Positions 17,202 to 26,305 of a DNA stretch of 64,000 nucleotides are shown here, piece after piece. Within the stretch, counting starts at the first letter, position 1; each line of letters opens with the position of its first letter. Source of the DNA: Asticcacaulis taihuensis (GTDB lineage Bacteria; Pseudomonadota; Alphaproteobacteria; Caulobacterales; Caulobacteraceae); assembly GCF_900100255.1 (NCBI RefSeq), contig NZ_FMTS01000001.1:1054001-1118000 (forward strand). Reading direction: 5' to 3'. The notes below the pieces were generated by a model, which was not told the origin of the DNA, did not search any database, and saw only the letters and a list, made by a program, of their open reading frames with translations. The translations under genes were made by a program, and so were the position numbers.

Positions 17202-17659
17202 TTATCACTCCAGCGTTTCAGATCATCGGCATCGCCCGTTGTCGGCTCCACCCAGCGGTCGGTCTGTGGCCCGACCTCGCGCTTCCACAAGGCCGCTTCG
17301 GATTTCAGCCGGTCCATCATGTAGTCCACCGCTTCAAAAGCCGCCCGCCGGTGCACGCTGGCCGCGGCCACGAAAACCACCGGTTCGCCGGCCCGTACTT
17401 CACCGCAGCGATGATGAATGCTGAGGGCGCGAATGTCGAACCGCTCGGCCGCCGCATCGGCGATGGCCTGGATCGACGTCTCGGTCATACCGGGATACCA
17501 GTCGAGATAGAGATAATCGACCGCCGCTCCTTTTGCCGCTTCGCGCACCACGCCGGTAAAGGCCGTAACCGCTCCGAGCGTACCGAATCGCGCCAGAAAA
17601 TCGCCGTGAACCGCCGCCGGATCAAATCCCGCCGGCAACAGGCGAACCTCCATTTCCAT
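17198..17659 (-). CDS. moaE: Molybdopterin synthase catalytic subunit MoaE
   Basis: A 153-residue protein with [11 protein letters not shown] near residue 32, [20 protein letters not shown] near 100 and [16 protein letters not shown] near 125-140. These contain the catalytic Lys and Arg residues of the large molybdopterin synthase subunit. MoaE and MoaD transfer two sulfurs to cyclic pyranopterin monophosphate. It lies 2 bp after moaD and overlaps moaC, forming a tight three-gene operon. Confidence 0.95.
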   Translation of the reverse strand: MEMEVRLLPAGFDPAAVHGDFLARFGTLGAVTAFTGVVREAAKGAAVDYLYLDWYPGMTETSIQAIADAAAERFDIRALSIHHRCGEVRAGEPVVFVAAASVHRRAAFEAVDYMMDRLKSEAALWKREVGPQTDRWVEPTTGDADDLKRWSDK

Positions 17660-17661
17660 GA

Positions 17662-17892
17662 TCAGCCTCCGGAAAATACCGAGAAAAAGGCCACCTCATC
17701 GCCATCATGCAGGGGCCGGTCGTCCGTCACCACTACCTGATTGACGCTCATGCGCAACCGTCCATCGCCTTCGCCGTCAAAAAGCCGCAGGCGCAGGGCA
17801 AACAGGCTCAAGCCTTCCGGCGGCAAGGCCATCGCCAGACGGCGCTTGCCCAGGCTGTCCGCCACACGGCCAAAAAAGAGAATATCGATCAT
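17662..17892 (-). CDS. moaD: Molybdopterin synthase sulfur carrier MoaD
   Basis: A 76-residue ubiquitin-like protein that begins MIDILFFGRVADSLGK and ends FFSVFSGG. The C-terminal Gly-Gly is the site of thiocarboxylation. NQVVVTDDRPLHDGDEVAFF is the conserved beta-grasp segment. It is the first gene of the moaDEC operon. Confidence 0.95.
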   Translation of the reverse strand: MIDILFFGRVADSLGKRRLAMALPPEGLSLFALRLRLFDGEGDGRLRMSVNQVVVTDDRPLHDGDEVAFFSVFSGG

Positions 17893-18021
17893 AGCCTATC
17901 TTTACACCATAGATGGCGTCGGGTTGCAAAAAATAGCGTTACACGGGTGCTTCGCCCTTGCTAAAAGCCCCATAACACGCTCAATACGTTCTTCTATTAT
18001 CGCCAGCCTGCCGGAATACCC

Positions 18022-19188
18022 ATGAGTCTGTCCAATTATCGACTGCTACGTTTTCTGGCACGCGTGGCGGCTTTCGGAAAGAAGAACGGCGCCCTGCCGC
18101 TGCCGGAACCGAGCGATCCCGCCTCTTTCAAGGTGCTTTTGCACCGGCCGCAGGTCAAACTGGATACGGACGGCCTGAAAAATTTCTACGCCGGTAAACG
18201 CATACTGGTGACCGGTGCGGGCGGCTCCATCGGTTCGGAAATCTGCAAGCAGGTGCTGGCTCTGGGCGCCGCCCATGTCAGCCTGATCGATCACTCCGAA
18301 CTGGCGCTTTACGAAATCGACCGCGCCATCAAGCTGGAATTTCCCGGCAGCGAACGCGCCCGCCCCTTCCTGTGCAGCGTCCGGCGCAAGGAACGGATCG
18401 CCGCCGTGGTGGCGCAGCAGAAGCCCGATGTCATCTTCCATGCCGCCGCGCTCAAGCATGTGCCGATGGTGGAGTTGAACCCCAGCGAAAGCGTGCTGAC
18501 CAATGTGCTGGGCACGCAATATGTCATCGACGCCGCCAAGGCCGCCGGCGTCAAGCAACTGGTATTGATCTCGTCGGACAAGGCCGTGGCGCCATCTTCG
18601 CTGATGGGCGCCACCAAGCGGCTGGCCGAGCACCTGATCCGCACGCAGATTTCAGATACCCATCAGGCGTGCGTCGTACGCTTCGGCAATGTGCTGGGCT
18701 CGACTGGTTCGGTCGTGCCGCTGTTCAAGTCGCAGATCGAGCGCGGGGGGCCGATCACCCTCACCGACCGCGACGTCGAACGCTATTTCATGACCATTTT
18801 CGAGGCGGTGCAACTGGTGCTGACCGCTGCCATGACCAATGCCGGAACGCCGGAACATTCCGGGCTTTATATACTGGAAATGGGTACGCCGGTAAAGATT
18901 CATGATCTCGCCACCCGCATGATCAAGCTTTACGGCCTGCGTCCGGAGAAGGACATCAGGATCACCTTCACCGGCCTTCGTGAGGGCGAGAAGATCACCG
19001 AAGCGCTGGTCGATGACAATGAAGTGCGCCGCCTGCTGCTGCCGGGTATTTTCGAGGTCGTCAACCAGGCGCATGTCGCCCCGGTCGCCGAAGAAGTGAT
19101 GCAGACGCTTTACGGCCTGGCCCAGGGCGGCCACGACGACGAGGCCAAGACCATGGTGTTTAATCTGGTCAATTCGCTTCGGGAATAA
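18022..19188 (+). CDS. CapD/PseB-type nucleotide-sugar 4,6-dehydratase
   Basis: A 388-residue extended SDR enzyme. A Rossmann NAD(P) motif (TGAGGSIGSEICKQ) lies near residue 65. LISSDKAVAPSSLMGATKRL near 173 is the active-site segment, with Met-Gly-Ala-x-x-Lys in place of the usual Tyr-x-x-x-Lys, as in inverting UDP-GlcNAc 4,6-dehydratases. VRFGNVLGSTGSVVPLF and LREGEKITEALV are also typical of FlaA1/PseB/CapD proteins. The N-terminal four-helix membrane part of full-length CapD/WbpM is absent, so this is a soluble short form. It probably supplies an amino-deoxy sugar for surface glycans or protein glycosylation. It is monocistronic. Confidence 0.88.
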   Translation: MSLSNYRLLRFLARVAAFGKKNGALPLPEPSDPASFKVLLHRPQVKLDTDGLKNFYAGKRILVTGAGGSIGSEICKQVLALGAAHVSLIDHSELALYEIDRAIKLEFPGSERARPFLCSVRRKERIAAVVAQQKPDVIFHAAALKHVPMVELNPSESVLTNVLGTQYVIDAAKAAGVKQLVLISSDKAVAPSSLMGATKRLAEHLIRTQISDTHQACVVRFGNVLGSTGSVVPLFKSQIERGGPITLTDRDVERYFMTIFEAVQLVLTAAMTNAGTPEHSGLYILEMGTPVKIHDLATRMIKLYGLRPEKDIRITFTGLREGEKITEALVDDNEVRRLLLPGIFEVVNQAHVAPVAEEVMQTLYGLAQGGHDDEAKTMVFNLVNSLRE

Positions 19189-19217
19189 AAAAGCCGACCT
19201 GACGGATCAGGTCGGCT
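19186..19217 (-). terminator. Rho-independent terminator of the cydABX operon
   Basis: A perfect 11-bp stem (AGCCGACCTGA at 19192-19202 with TCAGGTCGGCT at 19207-19217) has a 4-nt loop. On the minus strand it is followed by TTTTTT, so its main use is to end the cyd transcript. It abuts the stop codon of the convergent dehydratase gene. Confidence 0.9.
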
Positions 19218-19258
19218 CCGGGTCAGGTGCGGCAGGGGAAAACCGCGCCTGAAATGCG

Positions 19259-19381
19259 TTATTCGATGTACGGATCTTCGGCGTCCGGGTCGTCTGTCGT
19301 ATGAAATTCATACCAGATGCCGTTGAGAATACCGACGGCGACGGCCAGGCCGACACCCAATATCCATGAAAAATACCACAT
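19259..19381 (-). CDS. cydX: Cytochrome bd oxidase small subunit CydX
   Basis: A 40-residue single-helix membrane protein, MWYFSWILGVGLAVAVGILN then GIWYEFHTTDD. The MWYFxWILG...WYE pattern is that of CydX/YbgT, the small subunit that stabilises haems in cytochrome bd-I. AAGGA lies 8 nt upstream of the ATG. It sits 49 bp after cydB and before the operon terminator. It is too short for most gene callers. Confidence 0.93.
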   Translation of the reverse strand: MWYFSWILGVGLAVAVGILNGIWYEFHTTDDPDAEDPYIE

Positions 19382-19430
19382 AGCTGTGTCCTTCTGAGGG
19401 GCCTGGGGAGGCGCGCCTCCCCAGCCTTGC

Positions 19431-20591
19431 TTAATACAAATCCGGGTTGGTCTTCAGGTGCTCCGTGCTGATCCGGCCGAACAGCACCTTGTAAACCCAG
19501 GCGGTGTACAGCAGCACGATCGGCAGAAATACCAGCGTCACCAGCAGCATGATGAACAGGGTCAGGTGCGAGCTGGAGGCGGTCCAGACCAGCAGGCTGG
19601 AATGCTTATCCACCGTGCTCGGCAGGATGATCGGGAACATCGAGCAACCAACCGTGCCAATGATGCCGACTATCGCCAGGGACGAGCCGCCAAAGGCCAG
19701 CCAGTCGCTGCGCAGGCGCTGGCCGAAGATGGCGACCACCGGACCGACAAAGCCGAGCGCAGGCGCTGCCCACATCCAGGGATACTTGCTGTAATTGGCC
19801 AGCCAGGCGCCGGCCATCGGCACCACTTCCGCACGGGTCGGGTTGGAGGCGCCGGCCGGATTGACGGCATCAACGACGCTGAAGCCGAGGCCGGAGAAGC
19901 GAACAAAGACGTAGCCGGCAGCAAACAGCACGATCACGGCCAGGGCGGCGAAAAAGCCGAAGCGCAGGGCCCGGTCACGGACAATGCCTTTTTCCAGCTT
20001 GAGGCCGAGCCAGGTCGAACCCTGCAGGACAAGCATGGCCGCGGAGACAAGGCCGCACAGCAGGGTGAAGGGCGTGAACAGGCCGAGCAGACCGCCCAGG
20101 AACATATCGTGGTAGGTGGCGCGCAGGTCGCTGTCGAAGCTGAAGGGCGCCCCTTGCAGAACATTGCCCATCGCCACGCCGAAGACCAGCGCCGGGATAA
20201 AGCCACCGGCAAACAGCGCCCAGTCCCAGTTGCGGCGCCACGCCTTGCCCGGACGCTTGGAGCGGTATTTGAAGCCGACCGGCCGCAGGATCAGTGCGGT
20301 CAGCACCAGGAACATGGCAAGGTAAAAGCCGGAGAAGCTGACAGCATAAACAAAGGGCCATGCCGCGAAGACGGCGCCGCCGCCGAGGATGAACCACACC
20401 TGGTTGCCTTCCCAGGTAGCGCCCACCGTATTGATGACGGCGCGGCGTTCGGAGTCGTTTTTGGCGACGAAGGGCAACAGGGCCGCCACCCCCATGTCGA
20501 AGCCGTCCATGATGGCGAAGCCGATCAGCAGCACGCCGACAAGGCCCCACCAGATAACCCTCAGGGTCATATAGTCGATAGGAAGTTCCAT
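19431..20591 (-). CDS. cydB: Cytochrome bd ubiquinol oxidase subunit II
   Basis: A 386-residue integral membrane protein of the length expected for CydB, starting MELPIDYMTLRVIWWGLVGV. Conserved segments are IMDGFDMGVAALLP, GATWEGNQVWFILGGGA and GCSMFPIILPS. It is the second large subunit of the high-affinity terminal oxidase that reduces O2 to water from quinol. AAGGAA precedes the ATG. It is cotranscribed with cydA (28 bp upstream) and cydX. Confidence 0.96.
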   Translation of the reverse strand: MELPIDYMTLRVIWWGLVGVLLIGFAIMDGFDMGVAALLPFVAKNDSERRAVINTVGATWEGNQVWFILGGGAVFAAWPFVYAVSFSGFYLAMFLVLTALILRPVGFKYRSKRPGKAWRRNWDWALFAGGFIPALVFGVAMGNVLQGAPFSFDSDLRATYHDMFLGGLLGLFTPFTLLCGLVSAAMLVLQGSTWLGLKLEKGIVRDRALRFGFFAALAVIVLFAAGYVFVRFSGLGFSVVDAVNPAGASNPTRAEVVPMAGAWLANYSKYPWMWAAPALGFVGPVVAIFGQRLRSDWLAFGGSSLAIVGIIGTVGCSMFPIILPSTVDKHSSLLVWTASSSHLTLFIMLLVTLVFLPIVLLYTAWVYKVLFGRISTEHLKTNPDLY

Positions 20592-20619
20592 TAGTTTATT
20601 CCTTTAGATCGGGCGGGGA

Positions 20620-22212
20620 TTATTCAGCGGGACCGACAACCGGCAGGGCCGGATCGTCCGTGGTGCTGACTTCAGGATCGTCGTGCATCCGGCCAAGCTT
20701 GCTTTCATACGGGCCTTTGTTGATGGCGCGGATCATCAGCCTGACCTCGATCACAGCCATGATGGCATAGACCAGGGTGAAGCCTATGATGGTCGCCCAT
20801 ATCTGCCCCTTGCTGAGCGACGAGGCGCCCATGAAGGTCGGCAGCACGCCATCCACCGCCCAGGGTTGGCGGCCGATTTCCGCCAGTACCCACCCCGCTT
20901 CAATGGCGATCCACGGGAAGGGAATGGCAATCATGCAGACCAGCAGAAACAGGCGGTTATTGTGCTTCTCGAAGGTCACCATCAGGAAGGCGATGGCGAA
21001 CAGGGCGATGAAGGCGAAACCCAGTCCGGCCATCAGGCGGAAGGTCCAGAACATCACCGGCACATTGGGAATGGTGTCGAGCGAGGCCTTGACGATCATC
21101 TCATTGGTCGCCATGCGCGGATCGGGCACATACTTCTTGAGCAGGAGCGCGTAACCCAGGTCAGCCTTGTGCGCCTCAAACAGCGCGCGGGCGTCCATAT
21201 CGTCGGCATTGACCTTCAGTTTTTCGACGCCGTCATAGGCGATGATGCCGGAACGGATGCGCATTTCCGCCTTGTCGGTCAGGTCGAGGATACCCACGAC
21301 CGGCGTATCGACGCTGCGCGTGGCGATAAGGCCCAGCACGTAGGGGATCTTGATATCGAAATCGGTGCGCTGTTCTTTCACATTGGGAATACCGAAGACT
21401 GAAATCCCGGCGGGCGCCTTTTCCGTGTGCCACATCGATTCCAGAGCGGCCAACTTCATCTTCTGGTTATCGGTGAGCGCGTAGCCCGACTCATCCCCCA
21501 GCACGACGACCGACAGCGACGAGGCTAGGCCGAAGGCCGCAGCCACCGCCATGGAACGCTTGGCGATGCTGGTCCATTTGTTATTCCACAGATAGATGGC
21601 CGAAACCCCCATCACGAAAACCGCCGCCAGCACATAGCCGGCGCTGACCGTATGGACAAACTTGGCCTGCGCCACCGGATTGAACAGCACATCGATAAAG
21701 TTGGTGACTTCCATGCGCATGGTGGCTGGATTGAACTCGGCGCCAGTGGGGTGCTGCATCCAGCCATTGGCAATCAGAATCCACAGCGCCGACAGGTTGG
21801 TCCCGAGCGCCACGAGAAACGTCACCATCAGATGCGCCGGCCGGGAGAGCTTTTCCCAGCCGAAGAACATCAGCCCGACGAAGGTGGCTTCGAGGAAGAA
21901 GGCCATCAGCCCCTCTATCGCCAGCGGCGCGCCGAAAATGTCGCCGACATAGTGCGAGTAATAGGACCAGTTCATGCCGAACTCGAATTCCATGGTGAGA
22001 CCCGTTGCCACACCCAGGACAAAGTTGATGCCGAACAAAAGCCCCCAGAAGCGGGTGATGGTGCGCCAAACCTCCTTGCGCGTAAGGACATAGACGCTTT
22101 CCATGATCACCAGCATGAAGCTGAGACCCAAGGTCAGCGGAACGAACAGAAAGTGGTACATAGCGGTCAAGGCGAATTGCAGCCTTGAGAGTTCTACGGT
22201 ACTGAGGTCCAT
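20620..22212 (-). CDS. cydA: Cytochrome bd ubiquinol oxidase subunit I
   Basis: A 530-residue protein whose start MDLSTVELSRLQFALTAMYH (22212) follows GGGGAGAAG. It has the N-terminal His of HFLFVPLTLG, the haem-binding helices, and the diagnostic GRQPWAVDGVLPT. The length and the long periplasmic Q-loop region (residues about 250-390) match the E. coli bd-I type, consistent with CydX being present. It holds haems b558, b595 and d and oxidises ubiquinol. It faces cydDC, so all the genes needed for assembly are together. Confidence 0.96.
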   Translation of the reverse strand: MDLSTVELSRLQFALTAMYHFLFVPLTLGLSFMLVIMESVYVLTRKEVWRTITRFWGLLFGINFVLGVATGLTMEFEFGMNWSYYSHYVGDIFGAPLAIEGLMAFFLEATFVGLMFFGWEKLSRPAHLMVTFLVALGTNLSALWILIANGWMQHPTGAEFNPATMRMEVTNFIDVLFNPVAQAKFVHTVSAGYVLAAVFVMGVSAIYLWNNKWTSIAKRSMAVAAAFGLASSLSVVVLGDESGYALTDNQKMKLAALESMWHTEKAPAGISVFGIPNVKEQRTDFDIKIPYVLGLIATRSVDTPVVGILDLTDKAEMRIRSGIIAYDGVEKLKVNADDMDARALFEAHKADLGYALLLKKYVPDPRMATNEMIVKASLDTIPNVPVMFWTFRLMAGLGFAFIALFAIAFLMVTFEKHNNRLFLLVCMIAIPFPWIAIEAGWVLAEIGRQPWAVDGVLPTFMGASSLSKGQIWATIIGFTLVYAIMAVIEVRLMIRAINKGPYESKLGRMHDDPEVSTTDDPALPVVGPAE

Positions 22213-22270
22213 TAAGACTTCTCCCCAAAAAACTTCGCGTCTCCGGTGAGAAGACACTCAAAAACAGCCC

Positions 22271-22315
22271 TTAGCAACGCTTAATTTCAACCTTCGGGAG
22301 AAGAAGCATTGCTAA
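22271..22315. promoter_or_regulatory. Spaced dyad in the cydA-cydD intergenic region
   Basis: TTAGCAACGC (22271-22280) and GCATTGCTAA (22306-22315) are inverted copies with 9 of 10 positions matching, separated by 25 bp. They lie in the 150-bp space between the divergent operons. This may be a regulator site controlling both promoters. I see no clear FNR-type TTGAT-N4-ATCAA box there. Confidence 0.35.
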
Positions 22316-22362
22316 ACCCATATAAACTTTAAGGCTTATTCTTGCGCCGCACAATAACCAAG

Positions 22363-24012
22363 ATGTCGCACCCGGATGCCGCACCTCCTGCGGAAGGCTC
22401 TGCGAAGCTTTTCCGTCACCAATTGCGGATTTGGGGGAAAACGGACGCCGGATCCTTGCGCCTCATGCACGGTCTGGGCCTGCTGGAAGGCGCCTGCATC
22501 GCCGGTTTCGCCTGGGGCCTGAGCCACATGGTCAGCGGACTGTTCGGCAGGTCGGTCAGCCTCGGCAACCTCGCCCTCCCCACGGCCGTGACTATTTTCT
22601 CCCTTGCCACACGCGCCGTGTTAAATGTTGTAAATCAAAAACTTGCCATGCAATCGGCCCGGCGGATCATCAGCGCTATTCGGCTCGATATCATGGCGAA
22701 GGCGCTTGGCGGTCATATCGATTCCGGCCGCCATCAGACCCGGCTGAATGCCCTGTTCGAAGATACCGAAGCCCTTGAAGGCTATTATGCCCGTTTTCGC
22801 CAGAGCGATTTCCAGGCGCGTATCCTGCCGCTGGTTTTCATCGCCCTGATGGCTTTAGCCAGTCCCATAAGCGCCGGCATCCTGCTGCTCACCCTGCTAC
22901 CGTTTGTCGCAATGATGGCCGTTCTCGGCCTGACCAGCGCCGGAGAATCAAAGCGCCAGCTCGACGCCCTGTCGCGCCTGTCCAATCTGTTTGTCGATCG
23001 CATCCGCGCCCTGCCGCTGATCCTGAGCTTCGAGGCCGGCCCCAGGCAGGTACACACCGTCGGCCGCGCCGCCCATGAGGTCGCCGAACGAACGCTCAGC
23101 GTCCTCAAGATTGCCTTCGTCACCTCGGCCGTGCTGGAATTTTTCAGCGCCCTCAGCGTGGCCCTGATCGCCATCTATTGCGGCTTCTACCTGCTGGGTG
23201 AACTGCCTTTCAGGGTGCCGGAAACCCTGACCTTCGCCGCCGCCTTCTTCGTGCTCGCCCTGGCACCGGAAGTCTATGCCCCCATGCGCCGCCTGGCTGC
23301 CGCCTATCACGACCAGCAGACCGCGATGGCGGCGACTGAGAGGCTGATGGCGATCGAGGTCCAGCCGGAAAGCACACCCGCCGCACGGCTGACCGCCGCC
23401 GCGGAAATCCGCTATCATGCGGTCGTCTGCGGCTTTGCCGATGATCCCGGCTTTCGGATCGGTCCCGTCAGCTTCACCGCCGCACCGGGGCAGATCATTG
23501 CTCTCAAAGGACCGACCGGTTCGGGGAAAACCACGCTTTTGCGTCTGCTGCTGGGGCAAGGTCATCTGGTCGCCGGTACCGTCACGATCGACGGCCAGCC
23601 GCTGACCGATATCGGCGAGAGCATCGCCTGGGTCTCCCAGGCGCCGCCAATCCTGGCCGGCACCCTGGCCGATAATCTCCGCGTCGCCAACCGCGCCGCC
23701 GACGATAACGAACTGCGGCAGGCGATTGAATCGTTCGGACTTGAATCTGTGTCCGAAGCGCGCACCGGCCTTCTCAATGAACGCGGTTCCGGCCTTTCGG
23801 GTGGCGAACGGCGGCGCATCGGCCTGGCGCGGGCCTGGCTGAAAGATTCGCCGATCCTGCTGCTTGACGAGCCGACCGCCGATCTGGATGCAGGAGCCGA
23901 AGCCGATCTGATCGCGCAACTGCCTGTCCTCTTCAGAGGGCGGACCGTGATCCTTTCCAGCCATTCGCCGAAACTGTGCGCCCTGGCCGATCAGGTGGTG
24001 GAACTGACATGA
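22363..24012 (+). CDS. cydD: ABC exporter subunit CydD (cytochrome bd assembly)
   Basis: A 549-residue fused membrane-ATPase half-transporter. Six transmembrane helices fall in residues about 20-300. In the ATPase domain, Walker A is GPTGSGKTT, the signature is LSGGERRRIGLARAW, and Walker B is ILLLDEPTADLD. CydDC exports glutathione and cysteine and/or binds haem and is needed for bd oxidase assembly. The ATG at 22363 is preferred over the TTG at 22342. It overlaps cydC by 4 bp and is divergent from cydA, which supports the assignment. Confidence 0.93.
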   Translation: MSHPDAAPPAEGSAKLFRHQLRIWGKTDAGSLRLMHGLGLLEGACIAGFAWGLSHMVSGLFGRSVSLGNLALPTAVTIFSLATRAVLNVVNQKLAMQSARRIISAIRLDIMAKALGGHIDSGRHQTRLNALFEDTEALEGYYARFRQSDFQARILPLVFIALMALASPISAGILLLTLLPFVAMMAVLGLTSAGESKRQLDALSRLSNLFVDRIRALPLILSFEAGPRQVHTVGRAAHEVAERTLSVLKIAFVTSAVLEFFSALSVALIAIYCGFYLLGELPFRVPETLTFAAAFFVLALAPEVYAPMRRLAAAYHDQQTAMAATERLMAIEVQPESTPAARLTAAAEIRYHAVVCGFADDPGFRIGPVSFTAAPGQIIALKGPTGSGKTTLLRLLLGQGHLVAGTVTIDGQPLTDIGESIAWVSQAPPILAGTLADNLRVANRAADDNELRQAIESFGLESVSEARTGLLNERGSGLSGGERRRIGLARAWLKDSPILLLDEPTADLDAGAEADLIAQLPVLFRGRTVILSSHSPKLCALADQVVELT

Positions 24013-25550
24013 GCTTCGATGATTATTTCAAAAAGCTGATCGAGCGGTTCAGCACACGCCTCTTGCTGACAACTCTTTTCGCCGCCGGGGTCAGCGTCTC
24101 GGCCGTCATGCTGCTGGGGATTTCCGGCTGGTTCCTGACCGGCGCGGCCGTGGCGGGCGCCGCCGGCGTCTTGGCGGCGCAGGGTTTCAACTATCTGCTG
24201 CCGAGCGCGGCGATCCGTTTCTTCGCCATAGCCCGCACGGTGCTGCGTTATGGCGAACGCTACACCGGCCACTCGGCGGCCCTGCGCGCCATGGCCGAGT
24301 TGCGACCGGCTTTGCTCGGCCGCGTCCTGGCCGGCGATCCGCAAACCACCCTGCGCCTGAGCCGTGGCGAGGCTTCCAGTCGCTTTATCCAGGATGTGAC
24401 CACGCTCGAAAACGCGCTGGTCATGCGCAGCGCGCCCTGGGCCGGGGGCGCCGGCATCCTCACGGCGCTCGTATTGACGGCCATCGCCTCGCCTTGGGCC
24501 GCGCTGGTCCTGCTGGTTTTCCTGGCCGGCACCGTAGCCGCCAGTCTGCGCATCCACCGCCGTCCGGCCGATGACCTGTCCGAGGCGGCCGCCATGGGCG
24601 ATCTAAAGGCGCGTTTTTTCTCTCTGATGACGCTGCTGCCGGATATCCGGGCCTATGACATGCGCAGGTCTCTTCTGACGGAATTGCAGGATCTGGAAGC
24701 AAGACTGTTCACAGCCAAAACCCACACGATTGGCAAGGAAGCCGTAAGCAGTGCCGTTACCACCGCCCTGACCGGCCTGTGCCTGGCTGGCATCGCCATG
24801 GCCAGCCTGAGGCAGCCCCTCGCCCATATGGCCCTGGCCCTGCTGGCCGGCAGCATGGGCTTTGAATCGGCCACAATCCTGACGCGCGCTCTGAGCCAGA
24901 AATCGGGCGTCGACCAGGCATACGGCCGGCTGGCGGAAATCCACGATCAGCCGCAGGTGGAAAAAACCGACACGCAGGTAACTGTGTCCATAGGCGGCCA
25001 GACCTTTGCACCTGACCGTAGCTTGCGCCTGCGTATAGATGGCCCTTCGGGCAGCGGCAAGACGCGCGCCATTGAGACCCTGATCGGCCTCAGAGGCGCA
25101 GGCGGCGCGCCTGGCCTGTTCGCTCACTGCCCGCAGGACGCTGCGCTTCTGACCGGCACGATCCGTGAAAACCTGCTGATGGCGGTCAGTGACGCCTCAT
25201 TGAAAGCCCTGAGTCGCACCGATCAGGAGAAGCTGATGCTGGAGGCCCTCGATACCGCCTGCCTGACAGACCGCATAACGGTCCTGCCGAAAGGACTCGA
25301 TACCTGGATCGGTGATGGCGGGATCACGCTTTCCGGCGGCGAACGCAAGCGCCTGGCCCTGGCGCGCGCCCTGCTGCGGGACGCGCCAATTCTGATTCTG
25401 GATGAACCGACCGAAGGGCTTGATCTCGCCACCGAAGCCCGGGTGGTCAAAAAACTGTCGCGTCGGCTGGCGGAGCGGCCACAGGGCCTGATCCTGATCA
25501 GTCACCGCGAAGGCCCGCGCGTCCTGGCCGATCAGGTGGTCAGTCTTTAG
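24009..25550 (+). CDS. cydC: ABC exporter subunit CydC (cytochrome bd assembly)
   Basis: A 513-residue partner of CydD. It contains the CydC-typical transmembrane motif RTVLRYGERYTGHSAALR, Walker A GPSGSGKT, signature LSGGERKRLALARAL, and Walker B ILILDEPTEGLD. Its ATPase domain lacks some of the usual loops (Q-loop region LFAHCPQDAALL), and the whole protein is shorter than E. coli CydC (573 residues). The start at 24009 overlaps the cydD stop (ATGA). Its 3' end overlaps the convergent TetR gene by 11 bp. Confidence 0.92.
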   Translation: MSFDDYFKKLIERFSTRLLLTTLFAAGVSVSAVMLLGISGWFLTGAAVAGAAGVLAAQGFNYLLPSAAIRFFAIARTVLRYGERYTGHSAALRAMAELRPALLGRVLAGDPQTTLRLSRGEASSRFIQDVTTLENALVMRSAPWAGGAGILTALVLTAIASPWAALVLLVFLAGTVAASLRIHRRPADDLSEAAAMGDLKARFFSLMTLLPDIRAYDMRRSLLTELQDLEARLFTAKTHTIGKEAVSSAVTTALTGLCLAGIAMASLRQPLAHMALALLAGSMGFESATILTRALSQKSGVDQAYGRLAEIHDQPQVEKTDTQVTVSIGGQTFAPDRSLRLRIDGPSGSGKTRAIETLIGLRGAGGAPGLFAHCPQDAALLTGTIRENLLMAVSDASLKALSRTDQEKLMLEALDTACLTDRITVLPKGLDTWIGDGGITLSGGERKRLALARALLRDAPILILDEPTEGLDLATEARVVKKLSRRLAERPQGLILISHREGPRVLADQVVSL

Positions 25551-26193
25551 GCCCGTAAGCGGCGAAAAAGACGAACATCGCGGCCTCGACCTCGGCGGCT
25601 ATCTCTTCATCGCTTGGCGCCGGAATATAGTTGAGCAGGCGCGCCTTGATCATGCGGCCGTGAATCAACGAGGTAAAATGGTGCGCGGCCACCATAATAT
25701 CGGGTACGACCAGGGCCCCGCGCGCCACGGCCTTTTCGATATAGGCCGCCAGGATGCGCGCACCGGCGAGCGGGCCGCTTTCATAGAACAGCCGGCCGAT
25801 TTCGGGCGACTTGTGGCTTTCGGCGGAGATGACACGCCAATTCTGCAGGGCCGGTTCCGCCGTGAAGGCGCGTAAGTATCCCCTGGCGAAGGCAGTCAGT
25901 ACCGTGCGGGCATCGCCATCTTCCAGCAGCAGGTCAGCGATCTCACCGCGGTGGAAAATGCAACTGCGCTGCACATAGGCCGCGAACAGCTCTTCCTTGC
26001 TCTTGAAATAGTTATAGAGCGTGCCCTTCGAACCGCCCAGTTTCGCCGCGATGGTCGACATCGACGCGCTGGCATAGCCTTCTGACAGGAAGATATCCGT
26101 CGCCACATCGAGAATGGCTTCACGGCGGTCTTCGCTGCTCATGCGCCCTTTGGATTCGCAGGTTTTCAACTCTTGCACTTTTTCGTTCTGCAT
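25540..26193 (-). CDS. TetR/AcrR-family repressor of the efflux operon
   Basis: A 217-residue protein. The N-terminal TetR HTH (residues about 20-66) reads RREAILDVATDIFLSEGYAS then GGSKGTLYNYFKSKEELF. The C-terminal ligand domain contains WRVISAESHKSPEIGRLFYE, similar to AcrR-type C-domains. The start at 26193 follows AGGA; a longer frame to 26241 would run through operator 1. It is divergent from the NodT-EmrA-EmrB operon, and the twin palindromes between them make it the likely repressor of both transcripts. The inducer is unknown. Confidence 0.9.
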   Translation of the reverse strand: MQNEKVQELKTCESKGRMSSEDRREAILDVATDIFLSEGYASASMSTIAAKLGGSKGTLYNYFKSKEELFAAYVQRSCIFHRGEIADLLLEDGDARTVLTAFARGYLRAFTAEPALQNWRVISAESHKSPEIGRLFYESGPLAGARILAAYIEKAVARGALVVPDIMVAAHHFTSLIHGRMIKARLLNYIPAPSDEEIAAEVEAAMFVFFAAYGPKD

Positions 26194-26210
26194 CGCAAAA
26201 TAATTCCTAA

Positions 26211-26227
26211 ACCGTACGGTATGGTCA
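26211..26227. promoter_or_regulatory. TetR operator O1
   Basis: ACCGTACGGTATGGTCA contains the palindrome ACCGTACGGT and is the exact reverse complement of O2 at 26269-26285. It abuts the -35 element of the efflux promoter and lies just upstream of the tetR start. Confidence 0.85.
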
Positions 26228-26228
26228 G

Positions 26229-26257
26229 TTGACAGATACATCTTGCCGGACTATATG
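26229..26257 (+). promoter_or_regulatory. Promoter of the NodT-EmrAB operon
   Basis: TTGACA (26229-26234), 17 bp, TATATG (26252-26257). It sits exactly between the two operators, so repressor at both sites would block RNA polymerase. Confidence 0.7.
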
Positions 26258-26268
26258 TCCAGCGCAAA

Positions 26269-26285
26269 TGACCATACCGTACGGT
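26269..26285. promoter_or_regulatory. TetR operator O2
   Basis: TGACCATACCGTACGGT, a 17-bp exact inverted copy of O1, lies a few bases after the expected transcription start of the efflux operon and 20 bp before the first gene. Confidence 0.85.
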
Positions 26286-26305
26286 TGTTTCAAGAGTCCG
26301 CCCTT

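Noticed and set aside
19458-20594. 378-codon plus-strand frame opposite cydB
   Set aside because: It is an antisense shadow of a conserved membrane protein, with a charge- and Gln/His-rich translation unlike any family.
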